A stretch of DNA of 64,000 nucleotides from Albula goreensis (lineage: Eukaryota; Chordata; Actinopteri; Albuliformes; Albulidae). Within the stretch, counting starts at the first letter, position 1. Each line of letters starts with the position of its first letter. The DNA lies in assembly GCA_022829145.1 (NCBI GenBank), contig CM040750.1, forward strand, positions 4,903,001 to 4,967,000, written 5' to 3'. The notes under the pieces are model-generated. The model ran no database searches and was not told where the DNA came from. It saw nothing but the letters and a program-made list of their open reading frames with translations. This document shows positions 11,672 through 23,400 of this stretch, piece after piece. Both the position numbers and the translations under genes were made by a program.

Positions 11672-11900
11672 CTTAAGAAAGGTTCCATAGGTGTTCTTTG
11701 TTTGGCCTGCTTGGAAAACCGTTGAAGGTTCTTTGTTGATATGAATAGTACTCAAAGGTTCTTTGGTGAACCTGATTCTGAAGGTAATGTAAAGAACCCC
11801 TTGAAGATATCAACATGTAAGATGAAACTTTAAGGGTTTCTCCCACAGGATGCAAGAGAACCTTCAGAGGTGCTCGAAAGAACTTTTTCTTCTAAAGGTA
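11672..11900. repeat. Fold-back repeat of GGTTCTTT / AAAGAACC motifs
   Basis: The motifs aaggttcttt, caaaggttctttgg, gtaaagaacccc, agagaacctt and gaaagaactttttct recur across about 230 bp on both strands, with the GGTTC form mainly on the left and the GAACC form mainly on the right. This gives an imperfect self-complementary element. Fish genomes are known to carry abundant non-autonomous repeats of this look. I cannot assign a transposon superfamily because clean ends and target duplications are not visible. Confidence 0.55.
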
Positions 11901-12297
11901 TACACAGAAGGTATGGCAGGAAAGCATAATCACATTATTAGCATTTTATTATAGCTAGTCAGTTTGCTTTATTTTCTTTTCTTATTAATTGTAAACCATT
12001 TTTCTCCCTAGCTGGCCTCATAATATGTATTTTTACAACCAATCTTAATATGAACTACTTTTACTGTGAAACTTTTTCATTCTCCCAAATAGTTCGCAAT
12101 AAATCCAATACAATTCCTTGATAGTACGTTTTAATCAGCATTAAGTGTGACAACATTTCAGTTCAATGCTTAATGCTTTGAAATCAATAAAACATAATTA
12201 AATGGTATTTCTAGGTTTATACCTTGTTCATATTGCATAACGTGATACCTGCTGCTATGTATACTACCTCTATATCTATATATGCTACTATTATCTG

Positions 12298-12344
12298 ACA
12301 TTACATTTCATTAAGCAGAACCTCTTACACAGAGTGACTTAAAC
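12298..12344 (-). mobile_element. SINE tail remnant, minus strand
   Basis: The phrase acattacatttcattaagca, then gaacctcttacacagagtgacttaaa, parallels the reversed fish SINE tail 'acattacatttatttagcagacgcttttatccagagcgacttac'. Only the tail is recognisable. The following 70 bp may be decayed body. Confidence 0.45.
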
Positions 12345-12554
12345 TAATATAAATTGGGAGACCCGAGGTGCAATCTCCAGACTGATATGAGCCATATTGG
12401 ATGGCCTGGAACATTTCCAGACCAGTGAATCTATATGCTATATCACTAAATCCAAGCTAAGATACAGCTCTAGAATACAATCCATTCATTCATAATAACA
12501 ACCACATCCAAATACATGCAATTTCATAACCTCAGTTCGTAGCTATACCCAGCT

Positions 12555-12596
12555 GTATAAAATGGTCATATATATCAGAAAATGACCATTTTATAC
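12555..12596. repeat. Perfect 15-bp hairpin with 12-nt loop
   Basis: The arms gtataaaatggtcat (12555-12569) and atgaccattttatac (12582-12596) pair perfectly around atatatcagaaa. No family or target duplication is visible. It may be a small palindrome or the centre of a decayed MITE. Confidence 0.88.
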
Positions 12597-13002
12597 TTTC
12601 ATCAAAATGTTGCACAACGTTATTATTAAAGTGTCACTTCAATTAGTAAAGTGTCACTGAAGATTCTTTAGAATCTGTGGGAGTGGTTTTTATTTTGCCA
12701 ACATCTAAAGAGTTTTTTCTACTAAAAATTTACTAAAGGATTTACTAAACCTGTTACCATATACAGAGTCATCAACTCAAAGGTGCAAAGAGGACCATGT
12801 GTTAAAATGGATACATTGATTTTTTTTTATTTTTGTGGGTTGGATTGAATGAATATGCAAAATCTGGTGTCCTTACAATAGTTTGCAAAATCATCGGAGG
12901 AGGTCATGCAAATTTCATGATATCATCCAGTGTGATGTGATATACTGACTCCGAAATTCAGCTGTGGGAAAAGATACAATTCATGTACATTTCAGCACCA
13001 AT

Positions 13003-13125
13003 GGGGGCAGCCTGTAGTCTAGCAGCTAAGGTATTTGAGGTTGGTGATCCAAGCCCCAGTCAAGCCATAGATAGAATGCTGTTCCTGACCTTGAGCAGGC
13101 CCTTAATTATTTTATTAACTTAATT
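13003..13125 (+). mobile_element. tRNA-derived SINE fragment with head
   Basis: The head gggggcagcctgtagtctag, then cagctaagg, parallels the tRNA A-box region of fish SINEs ('ggcagcatggtgtagtggttaagg'). The phrase aggttggtgatccaagcccc, about 30 bp later, gives a B-box-like stretch. It continues with 'tgctgttcctgaccttgagcaggcccttaa', the usual 'cttgagcaaggtacttaacc' section. The tail is lost or too diverged to see. Confidence 0.6.
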
Positions 13126-14083
13126 TGAAAAGCAGGTATGAACAGAAACACAATCAATTTTATGACAGCTGTTGCAGGAGAACTCATAGTCATCAACGTC
13201 CACAATGAAGGGAATAGGCATTTTCCACTCATGTAAATGTCTTTTTCGAATTTCAGAGGCTAAAATAATAGCCTAATTATCACCTATGTAGAGATGCTTT
13301 GGGATGAAATACAAAACTTCCTCTAAGTTGTTCCAGCTTACTGCAGTTAGTGACTGTCTCTCATTCTTAACATTCTGATGCTGGGTTGTCCATTCCAGGA
13401 GAAAGATGGACATATGGCTGTGCTTAGCATATCCATAACTGAACATTCTGAATGAATAAGTAACTATTGGAGCTTGCTGGAACATTCTACACAACAATCA
13501 AAATACAAGAAAGAACATTTGTGGGAACATCATGAACAGAAATGAATTCATTTTAATCATGGAGAAAATAATGTTACATAATAGAAAAGTATCTAGCATT
13601 CCAGTCAAAGAAGCAATCTGTTCTGACAAACAGTGGTTTGATGTGTCACTGAAGGTGCAAGTAGTAATATTATTTATAGTTACATCCATTTCAGTCCTCA
13701 AAAATGTCTTACTCCTTGCACATGTCCAGTGTAACAGTTCATCCAGTGCAGCACATCCACTCCAAACACACAAAATCCCTTATTTAAATATGGCTGTTTC
13801 TGGCCAGAGTCATTTACATGATGACTCTTAGTTGACCACCTACAGAGAGTGAAGGGATAAGACAAATGCTTTGGGTGTGCATTCAAAATAACACCCGTTA
13901 TTTGGGATTACATCAACCCCTTAAAGTATTATAAATGTGTATTTGATTGGGTAATACCAGAGCATGGGACTCCATTTTATACTATAAAAATGTGCTTCAC
14001 ATCACAGTGCAACCCAGGTTTCTATTCAAAAGTCATACCTACGCATACATGCTCAGCATGTTGTTTTTGGTCCACCCCACCTC
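13126..14083. other. No gene recognised
   Basis: This is AT-rich unique-looking DNA. Overlapping frames on the two strands of 90-99 codons at 13498-13831 have no recognisable domain. Both cannot be real, and neither shows splice or codon evidence that I can see. Confidence 0.45.
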
Positions 14084-14300
14084 TTGTACCCTCTCTCCCC
14101 TCCTGGGGGTCACTGCAGGCTCCCCCTCCTCTCCCCCACCCCGCCCCAGGAGAACGTGCCGCTCAGATCTGTGAGTCACCCGCAGCGGCCGTGCCCGCGC
14201 CGCAGTGCGTGTGATCCTGTCAGGACTCATCGCCATCTCCCATATCCCCTGGGCACCCAGTCACTTTCTGTTCCCCATTCGCTCGTCTCCGTGCGCCGGC
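14084..14300. other. GC- and CpG-richer block
   Basis: This block is clearly richer in GC and CpG than its surroundings, peaking at about 14155-14215 (cgcagcggccgtgcccgcgcc). It contains a tgagtcac AP-1-like site near 14172, and that stretch also reads as a possible splice donor (ctgtgagt). No start codon frame here has a recognisable product. It could be a small CpG island, a promoter-proximal element or a non-coding exon. Confidence 0.35.
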
Positions 14301-14356
14301 CAAACATGCTGCCGGGCCTCCTGTCTGAGAGATCCCAGCCACCGGGGTGGGGGGTG

Positions 14357-14455
14357 CAAAAGAAGAGAGAGAGAAGGATGGGGAGGGGGGGGTGAAATGG
14401 AGGGGAGGAGGGCGAGGGAAGAAAATGAGACTGGGGGAAGGACTGAGAAAGAGTT
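14357..14455. repeat. Homopurine tract
   Basis: About 100 bp of almost pure A/G on the plus strand contain a G run of eight near 14384-14391. Such tracts can adopt triplex (H-DNA) or G-rich structures. Translated frames across it are low-complexity artefacts. Confidence 0.85.
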
Positions 14456-14460
14456 GCAAC

Positions 14461-16310
14461 AATATAGAATCTGATTCATTAGACACAAAATGCAGCCCTC
14501 CTTGTGCATTTACTGCCATGTCTATAAGGCTGCTCTGCTTATTTTAATTCACATAACTATGTTGCCTCCTCACAGGGCTTACCACCGTTACTCAGCATAG
14601 TGCTGATAAAGTGTTCATGCTCAACCTTTTTTAGGAAAATGCAAAAGAAGCAACAGCAGAATCAATGTGATATCGTAAATGAATGAATTATCTTCAAGCT
14701 CCTGAGACATCTTACTGTGCACATGTGACCGCAAGACAAGTTTATGGGCACAGAGGCTGAAAGCTTGCAGAATTAACGTACTGTTACACCATGTCATCTG
14801 CTGAATCCCACTGTGTCAGAGGAACATCAAGTTCACTGATAATGTCCTCGTCACACAGGCTATGAAATGGTCATGGATCTCTTGTCCCAGACTGGCTCGG
14901 GGATACTATATGTCAATGTCAAAAGGTTTTGTGGAATACTGCAATTCCTTAAATCACTTTATTTTGTCTGACATGTCAATCATGTCTAAATTCAATCAGC
15001 AAGATCTATTTAGATAAATATCTGCGTTTTGGAAACATCTCCGAAAAAGGACCAGATCAGCTGTTTTTCTGGCTTGTTCTATTCTTACCAACTTCATGAA
15101 TCACTTTGAGAGTTACTTTATTCATCAATGTATGTATCTTCTGGCACACATGCAGTCATTAGCTTAACAACCATAGACAGAGCCATTAATAGCAAGGGGA
15201 AGACTTTGTGTGTCTGAGGTGTTCGATGGACTGGGACACGGTTTCAGCCAGCTTAGCGGTTTAGCATGGAGGGAACTACAGGGGTAACCTGCCCGTTTCC
15301 TCTCTCCGTCCCTCTAATTGGATTACCAGTGTGAGTCATAATCCAAAGTTGGGAGGGTTCCCCTGTCAGCACCCGCCTGCCAGGTCAGCAGCATGTCATC
15401 CATCCAGCTCAGCAGGCTGAGGAAAGACGTCACACACCCTGGTCACTATACCTTCATCCCCAGCTCATGGCCAGCGGGCCAGCTTGCCTGGATCACTGGC
15501 TGACCTGATCAACTTTTCCCCATGTAAAGCAGCATTGGGAATGTGACCAGTACTTTCCTAACCACTGATCTGTAAGAGCCCAGAGTAGTATGTAAGTTAA
15601 AGCTACACTGAGTGTATTGGCAAAGCAGTGGCATAAGTAGGCCAATTGGTCTATCCACACAAAGGAATTACTTTGACATTTACCTTCTTTTCTATGATGG
15701 CAACAGGAAAGGGGTTAAAGCAGAAATTTGAAAACAATGTATTAAAACAACAAGAATACAATAAACTAATTTGGTAACTGGTTTTAAAGTATTGATAATA
15801 CTGATCATGGCTAGTTCTTTTGAGGTATTAGTTATTCCTTCTTTACTGACCAATTTTCATAAAACAGGTCAAAAATAAAATTACATTTGTAATGAAAATC
15901 CAAAAACAGCAAAGTATTTCACCATGTATAAGGCCCTACAGTCCATAACCGGGGATGGTTGTTGTTCAGTAGAGTGTTCCTGTCTAATTGAGCAGGCGCT
16001 AGTCCTCTGTTGATGTACAGAAGCCAAAGGATTTTTTACACAAACTAGCTGCACATCATCACTAGTTTAAAACCATCAATGGCTCTTTTTCTTTTTCAGA
16101 GCATAACACCATTCCAACAGCATTGGATTGGAACATTTGTATACAAGCATTGTTTTCCATGAACTAGGAAGACATTGGAAACTAATTGGATTTACCATGC
16201 CATTATTTCTACACCTCTTCCATATATGGTTTTTCACTGCAGCCATCTGTAATTCAAATTTTCAATAAGTTACACACCCGCTCACTGCTTGTCTTTTTTT
16301 TTCTTAATTT
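14461..16310. other. No gene; possible regulatory stretch
   Basis: No coding exon or repeat is recognised. At 15320-15344 an inverted pair of K50-homeodomain-type cores (ggatta and taatcc) flanks a gtgagtca site, in moderately GC-rich DNA (15220-15540). Confidence 0.4.
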
Positions 16311-16359
16311 TTTTACCCTGATTTTTCCCCTGTTTTCCCAACCCCAATATTAAACCGAA

Positions 16360-16690
16360 CTTGTTGACCTCACCGCAGCACTTGCCCTGACAGCTGTGGG
16401 AGGAGAAGTCGTGCACGTGACTCCTCCGATTCACGTGACAACGCTCTTGCTTCTTTTCACGTTGTGGCCACACCACCACGCTGCCTATGACATTGGAGGA
16501 GGACGTAGTCAGTGTACAGTCGGTTTGTGCCACCGAAAGCGTCCAAGCATGACAAGGAGGGTGCTATTGTGATGAGGCCAACGGGAGTTAGGCTGACCTA
16601 CCCCTTATCGAACCCCGGTGAGGCTGGCCAATTGTTGCCTCGCCAATGGGACCCCCAACCTCAGGACCCGTAGGCAGCAATGTATCCCAA
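16360..16690. other. CpG-rich segment, possibly decayed repeat
   Basis: The segment has many CpGs. It holds two CACGTGAC E-box-type sites (16414-16421 and 16432-16439), a further cacgttgtgg near 16458, and then 'cttatcgaaccccggtgagg' and 'ctggccaattgttgcc'. The last part recalls the 'ggccaattgtgcgccgccccatggg' section of fish interspersed repeats, so the whole may be an old unclassified repeat rather than a promoter. Confidence 0.3.
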
Positions 16691-19037
16691 GAGACTTTCA
16701 ACACTTGTCTTTAAAGGAAAATCAATTAAAATCTGAAGCTTCTCCTCAGTTCAGTTCCTAGCTTAAAATATAAGGCCTATCTATTGAGTTCATAGTGAAA
16801 CTGTTTTAACTCCTCCACAACCATGGAATTACGAATCTTAGATTTTCAGTGATGAGACAGTTGACATCTTCTGGATCTTTGTCCTATTCAGGAGAGTAGC
16901 AACTGGGAAAAAAAATATTTTAACAACTCTTGACGTTTAGGCATTGTAATGAGTGAAGGATGGTTTGGATCTTTAGTCTTTAGGGAGGGGAATCAAATGT
17001 GAAGTACAGTATTACCCAGTCCACCAGGAAATCCTATAAAAGGATTGACACTCAAATTCAGTGGCCAAAGAGAATCAACATATTACCTGAGAATGGATAG
17101 TATCTACAGGTAGCGATGAATTGCTGTTCTGAAAGGGGAAGCCAGTCCCACTCTTCCTCTGCAAGTTTATCTTTATTCTTGCTTTTAAACATCTCCAGTT
17201 TCAGAGATTATGGAGACTTCAGTTTTCATTTGTTTTTCACTAGTTTCAGAGGGCAGGCATTGCTTTCTGGCAAAGGTTCTTCTTTTAAAGGTCACCATAA
17301 ACAACCCTGTGATTTTATTTATTTTTAAATAGTGCAGTGGAGTACAATTGTATTAATTTGATTTTTTTTATTCAAGGTATGGTGAATACTCAATCTATAA
17401 CGTTTATTGATGTGCCTTCGCATGGGAGGCAGAAAACCAAGGCAGAGATTTCCTCCGCTGGGAAAGCAGTGGAGAGGAAAGAGACTCTGCCTGACCTGAG
17501 ATCAGGTCAGGACACTCTGGCCCCAGTTTGGAGGATAATCCAGTTTTTGAATTCAATGCCTTTTCACATGCCGGCCAAAGCTTTAAAAAGTTGGTCTAAC
17601 CAAAGGAAACCTTTTTATAGGATCAATTTACATAATTACATAATTTTGGTTGCCCATATGGTTTCAAGAGACTCATATTGGAGTTTGTTAATAACAATTT
17701 CGGGAGAGGTAACCTTCAGACAACCCTTCACACAAACATCAGTATCCATCCAATCCGGTTGTCTAGCAGGTATTAATTTGCCATGTACCTTCTCTCCCAT
17801 CAAACAGTCAAGGGGGGGTTCACTTCATCCAAAAAATTATGAGGCATGACCCTGCCCCCCCGGACTCCAAGCCCAAGGTCAATGTCTGTACCAATATACA
17901 ACTCGCTCCATCATAATAAACTCCTTCCAAATGCATTCATGTCGTCTGAAGGTTCATTCTCCTGAAATGCCGATTAATCTAGTCTATAACCAGATTTATT
18001 GATAATGTACTGGATTGTGGTGCTGGTGTTACCTGAGGAGAAGAACATGCTAACTGCTGTCCCCACCCATGCCTGCTTCAGCTCAGACCAGATTCACCTC
18101 TGAAAGCATCGGCGGCTTTTGTATTTTTCACTCATGCCCTTTGACATCAAACCTTGGTGGAATGTTTCCTCTGTAAAGAAACTATCTGGATCGAGACACA
18201 CGGGCACTTCAGTGGACATGAAACTGGCCTTGGTAATCCACCAAAGTGCTAACACAGGTGACCAGATAGACAATGATCAGCTGATTGCAAAGTCATGACC
18301 TACAGGTAATTCAGGCAGCAGACGCTATCTCATTTACAAAAGTGCCACAGGTGCCCCCAAAAACTCATGTGAAATTCAAAAGAATTGATCCGGACACATT
18401 GCAAATGTCTGCTCTGTGCCCTACCATTGCTAAACCTACTCATTATGAAAAGCTGTACAGTGCATTACCCGTTTAAATACAGTATAATAGCAGGTAAATA
18501 TCACTGCATTCACAGATCAGGCCTGCTGAGACCAGTTCTCACTGAAACCATATCAGTTGCCATGTATGGACACATTCAGCAAAAGTCCAACAAATCCATT
18601 GCACTGGACCTGTATATGAGTACCTGATTTATACAAAAATATGTATTATATCTGTGTAATAATTCATCAGCACAGATTAAGATAACAGCAGAAAACCCAA
18701 AAACAGTCTGAGTGGAGAATGGATTCCATCTTCATCCATTGTTTCTGGTAACATTTTGAAGCAATTTCTTTTTTGACAAGTGACATTTTGAGAAGGTCAG
18801 TGTAGAATGACCATAAAAGTCTATGGATCTAAAGTATGGTGTGTTTTCATTATTGTTTTATTGTCATATTGTGTCATATTGTGTTATTGAGCTGTGTTAC
18901 TCTGCTTAAAACATTCATGTAAAAATGCTTGGGCTATATTCCTCATTTTTTGTGTTCAATATCACCTGTTGCCTTGTTCTGTCCCTTTTGAAAATGTAAC
19001 AATGCACCAGATAGTTACAATACAGTACAACATATAA
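16691..19037. other. No gene recognised; one long unassigned frame
   Basis: A 170-codon plus-strand open frame at 17337-17849 has no domain that I recognise. It begins in an AT-rich T run and ends inside the repeat-like segment below, so I do not call it a gene. The rest is unique-looking. Confidence 0.4.
17811..17957 (+). repeat. Unclassified dispersed repeat, copy A
   Basis: This copy resembles 44562-44685 in the same order: a run of Gs, a short A-rich gap, 'atgaccc(t/c)(g/a)cccc', 'gac(t/a)cca(a/g)gcccaa', then 'catcat', 'aataaa'-like and 'cttc..aa.gcat' blocks. Divergence is high, suggesting an old family. Confidence 0.4.
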
Positions 19038-19096
19038 CATATAGTATAGTGTATTGTAGTATAGTATAGTATAGTATAGTTCAGTACAGTACATGA
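19038..19096. repeat. (TATAG)n microsatellite
   Basis: The run is made of period-5 atagt units, with five adjacent good copies at about 19057-19081, degrading into cagta units. Minus-strand frames reading YTILYYT-like strings are artefacts of this repeat. Confidence 0.9.
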
Positions 19097-19899
19097 CATA
19101 TAATAAACATAATAGTTGGAAAGGAAAATGGGGATAGAAAGGCTGGCACAACACATTTAATACATGCTACATTGATACAGTCTGGGGTTGTCAGTGTTTA
19201 ATTAATAGCATAATTATAAAAAACTTTTGACAAAAAGAAATGGATGACTGTTCGCACCCCAGACTAAATATTGCTCAAATGGACAGCACTTGCTGGTAAA
19301 CCCGTAATAAGTGAGTCATTGTGTTAGGAACAGAATGTCTTTAAGAAGTGAAAAATACCATAAAACAAAATAATGAGAAAGAAAGCTACAAACTCTCTCA
19401 ATCATTAGTTTACAAAATGCATATCACTCTCCACTTCTTCTCTGACAAGCCTGTAAACATTGTGTCCCAAAATATCTGCTTTCACACAATAAGCTAGAAT
19501 TCAAAAGAAAGACTAAACATTGTCGATCTATTGAAGTGCAAAACTCTGTCAATCTTGGTTCTTGGTTTCCTTTTTTTTCTGAAGAAAATATTGCCTGGTG
19601 TCTATGTAGATATACCCAGTAAATGGCAAATGCATTTTTACAATCTGTTATGCTCATGTAAATTTATTTTGGGACATTTAACAATGGAATTACTTTCACT
19701 AGTTTAAATCGTTAAAAAGGTCACCTTTTTTCAACGAAGCATGAATCACAGCTCCAAATAACAAGCTACAGTTATTATACATGTAAGCATGATTTATGGA
19801 ATACATGAATATCCAGTTCCAATGGTTTTTAATAGTGTTTCTTGCATACGGTGGATCAGTGAGGAGGCTCTGTTACAGGGAGTTTCATCAGAGCCAAGC
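19097..19899. other. No gene recognised
   Basis: This is AT-rich unique-looking sequence. No named repeats or exons are seen. Confidence 0.5.
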
Positions 19900-20440
19900 C
19901 TCAGTGCGGCTGCTCTGGCACGGCCCTCCTCTCCGTCACTGGCTGCTGCATTTTCGCACCACCAGGCCCCGCTCTCCTGAGGCCCAAGTGTTGTATTCAC
20001 GGCAGTGACAGAAACAGCCTGTTCCTGCCTGGTGTGGCCCATGGGGCAGGGGATGTGGAGGAGGGGCAGGGGACATTGGGGGAGGGGGGGTGGGTGGAGG
20101 AGGAGGAGGCTGATTGGTTCTGACAGCCCCCATCATGATACCTGCCCCGGAACACACAGCCATGGGGTGCAGGCTGCTCAGGATTCTGACAGCTGCCTGT
20201 TTCGTGGTGCCCCATGCCGGCATCAGGGCTCCAGCTTAGTGCTGCCCTGGAGCGCTCGGGCTGTCCCTGCTATCCCCACGCTCTCCGCTCTGTTCCCATC
20301 ATGCCCTCAGGCTGTCTCTTCTGGAGAGAATTACCCACAATGCTACAGGGGGCCTCCAAATCCCCCCAAAAACAAAGTTTGGGGTGTGTAAGGGGGGCAG
20401 AATCCTGCCTGTCAGAGGCAAACTGGGGCCACAGGAGATG
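19900..20440. other. GC-rich block
   Basis: The GC-rich stretch lies inside AT-rich DNA, with several overlapping frames on both strands, none recognisable. It contains the G-rich quadruplex candidate below. It may be a CpG-poor regulatory or untranslated stretch. Frames that run open in several phases are expected from GC-rich, stop-poor DNA. Confidence 0.35.
20043..20109 (+). repeat. G-rich tract, quadruplex candidate
   Basis: At least four G runs of four or more (gggg, ggggatg, ggggcaggggac, ggggg, gggggggg, then ggg) lie within 55 bp, followed by an aggaggagg triplet run. This satisfies the usual sequence pattern for an intramolecular G-quadruplex. Confidence 0.8.
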
Positions 20441-23400
20441 AGGCAGGTATCCATCAATCATCACACACTTCTGGAAAAGCGAGCACAGGAAAGTGTGTTG
20501 TCAACTTTGGATCTTGTGAGTTTTGCTCTTTATTCTCAAATGTATGTTTTTCACTTGTGTCTCAATGAAAGCAGTGAAATCAACACATATGGGGATATCA
20601 TCCTCTGGATATGTTGGAGAGATCAGCATATTCACCCTGTCATCAGAAGTGTCCTTCTGGAAAGCCCTTGCCGACATCATCAGTCTTGAAATCAATGTCT
20701 GGCCCAGGTGTTTTTCTGTTTCTCAAAAATGTGGATCTAATTGCAAATCTAATTGCATTTGTGGAACAGATAATATTCTGGCACTTGCTCATATTTCTGT
20801 CAAGGTACATGAAGAAAACAGGATAAAAGAATTTCAGCCACTCTTGGAGTCAGCTATAGAGTGCCAGTCATGTAAGAGGGCTGTTGACCGCAATCAGTAC
20901 TGCTGCCCTCTAAAATAGATTTGTATAAAGGTGAATCTTTAGGTTTACAATGGACAAACAAGGGCAATTTAGGTCTTGTATGTCCTTTATTAAGACAAAT
21001 CTCTCACAGCCATGGCAGTAGGGCCATTTCACAAATGTAGCATTTGACTTGCATAGGAGGCAGCAGCAAATGTCATCAGTGGGCTAGACAAAGGTGTGTC
21101 TACCTAGTAAGCTATTGAAGTAACTGCTTAGTGGCTGTCATTAAATCTTTCAAACCTCATTGTTGCAAAACAATACCACATCTGTTCAACACTAAAAAGA
21201 GTGGTCAACATATTAAATTAGCTCGCGACAACCTGCTCTCACTTCAAAAAAATACTTAAAAGAAGCCAAAAACAAAATGTCACTAAAGAGGGAAGAAAAG
21301 AGTTGAAAAAACCCACATAGAAAAATTAATCAGCAAGATAATCTCTCAAAATTCCCCATACTACTGTCTCTATTAAAGCTTAACAGCTGCCAAAAACCAA
21401 GCAGCCTATTTAAATACAAGGCAACCGTAACATGAGTGATAATATCAAACAGTAAAGGATTAATATAATTTATATTTATTGATGTCAATCATCTCACAAA
21501 CAACATTAAATACATATTCATCCATCTAATGTCAAATGCAGATTTCAAACCCTGAATCTACCTTTCACACTAACATGGAGGTTATGCTCCTCTGTGTTTG
21601 TGTATCTGAAGTCTGAAAAGTCTGCATGTAAATGTGTCTAAAAGTGTATGTGTGTCTGTGTGTTTTTAAAAATGTAATTATAATTAATTCATTTGATTTA
21701 TTTATTTATTCTGTACCGTATTTATTTTTTTCATTTTTATTTGTTCTTCTGCATTAATTTTGTATGTAGATATACCTTATTGACTGTTATGCGAACATGT
21801 CCTGGGTTAACAAAACGTGCTAGTTAGCAAGGTAGCTTGTCTTATTGTTGCCTTATTTTTCCGGACTACTAGACTGCACCTGCAAAACAGCAAATTTAAT
21901 GTATCGTTAGAATAGCAGACATGCCTATTGGATAGCTAGCAAGACCATTGACAGCCGCAGAACCTTTTAAAAGTTTAGTGCAATTGTAGTTACAAAATTA
22001 CATAAATCTACTGCCAAGCTAGCCATTTTAGCCATTGTGAGTTGAAATTTCTGCATGCTCTGCTAAATATGGAGATCCATTGCCGAACAGCTATTAATTT
22101 TAGTTACATAGCTATGTATGATATTTAGTAGTTATAATGCAAGGTATAACTAAGTGGACTACTGTATGGTGCCACCTCATTTCCGTCCTTAGAGATTTAA
22201 GTTGTCGTGAATGTCATTCCAGCATGCACCATAAACATCCTGGATGAGGCACAACCTGAGTGACCCTTTTAATACTGAATCCAAGCTGTTTCAGCCCGGG
22301 GGTCTCAACCCTGCTCGTGACCTGGCCTGCAGACTTGGGTTACTATTGAACACGGGTTATCCCATTTACACCAGCGACAGATTCAGGTTTTTCCCACATT
22401 TTTAGGTTAGTGCAAAGGGGATATTAGATGTGTTTGCCTTTGCCCTACTAACTGAACATTCCACATTAAAATTTGTGTTAAATAAGCTAAAACTACTTCA
22501 CACCATTGAATTCATAAAAGTCCTTTTCGTTAGCTGATGATAGCTTAAATGAAAATTAATCTTTCTTTGGCTGCAAAAAAAGGTCATTTCTAAAGAAACC
22601 CTTTCTCCTGCTTGCTTTGGGAGTCAAAGAATGTAACCTGACTACCAAAGTGTTTTTTTTTCATATTCCCACATGATGTCATCAGTTCCACCTACCATGG
22701 CCTTCCTCTCCCAGCCACCTGTTTGTGTACCACTCAAATTCAGCGTCTGTTTTAACGATTGTGACTTTTGTATCTCCAGTTTTTTCTGACCTTCAAACTT
22801 GGAATGTCTAGTTATATTCATAGGCTGGTCTCCCCATAGCTAAATGATCTTCACATACTGGCACAAAGAGAAACCTGAGAAAGTAGATGTGTCTGGTCAT
22901 AGCTAGCTCATCATATTAGGTTGCCACTAGGTAACCAAACTGACAAGCTAAACAATGAATTCTATTAATCAAAATTGCAGCCATTAAAAATATAATCTTT
23001 GTTATCCAGTAGCATTTTGTGGCATTAAACTCTTACATTTACACTCACTTACATTTTTTGTGCCAGTCAAACATAGTAGCAGTGCTTGTCAACCATTATC
23101 AACATTTTCACGATTAATCTGGTCTTTAACTTTTACTGAAAAGGAGTAGTCATGTCATGATCACAAGACCATTTTAATGAGGGCTGCTCCATTGCCCAGT
23201 TCTTATGCCATTGCCGAAACAACATCAGAGGTTAACTCTGCAAATGGGCATGTTTAGGTGGGCATGTTTATGTTGTGACCTTTTCCCACAGCTTTAGACA
23301 TCTCTTGACTCACTGCATAGGTTGCTCCTGTTTTCGGTCACACAACTGCCTGACATTACACTCCCATAGATCCTGCCAATATGGTGGCTCTGATTAAATT

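Larger units (their letters stand above)
11901..13002. other. No gene; AT-rich
   Basis: The stretch contains a SINE-tail remnant (12298-12344) and a 15-bp perfect hairpin (12555-12596), both listed separately. Otherwise I recognise nothing. Confidence 0.5.

Noticed and set aside
17337-17849. 170-codon plus-strand open frame
   Set aside because: It starts in an AT-rich T run and ends in a repeat-like segment. There is no domain, signal peptide or membrane pattern that I could support.
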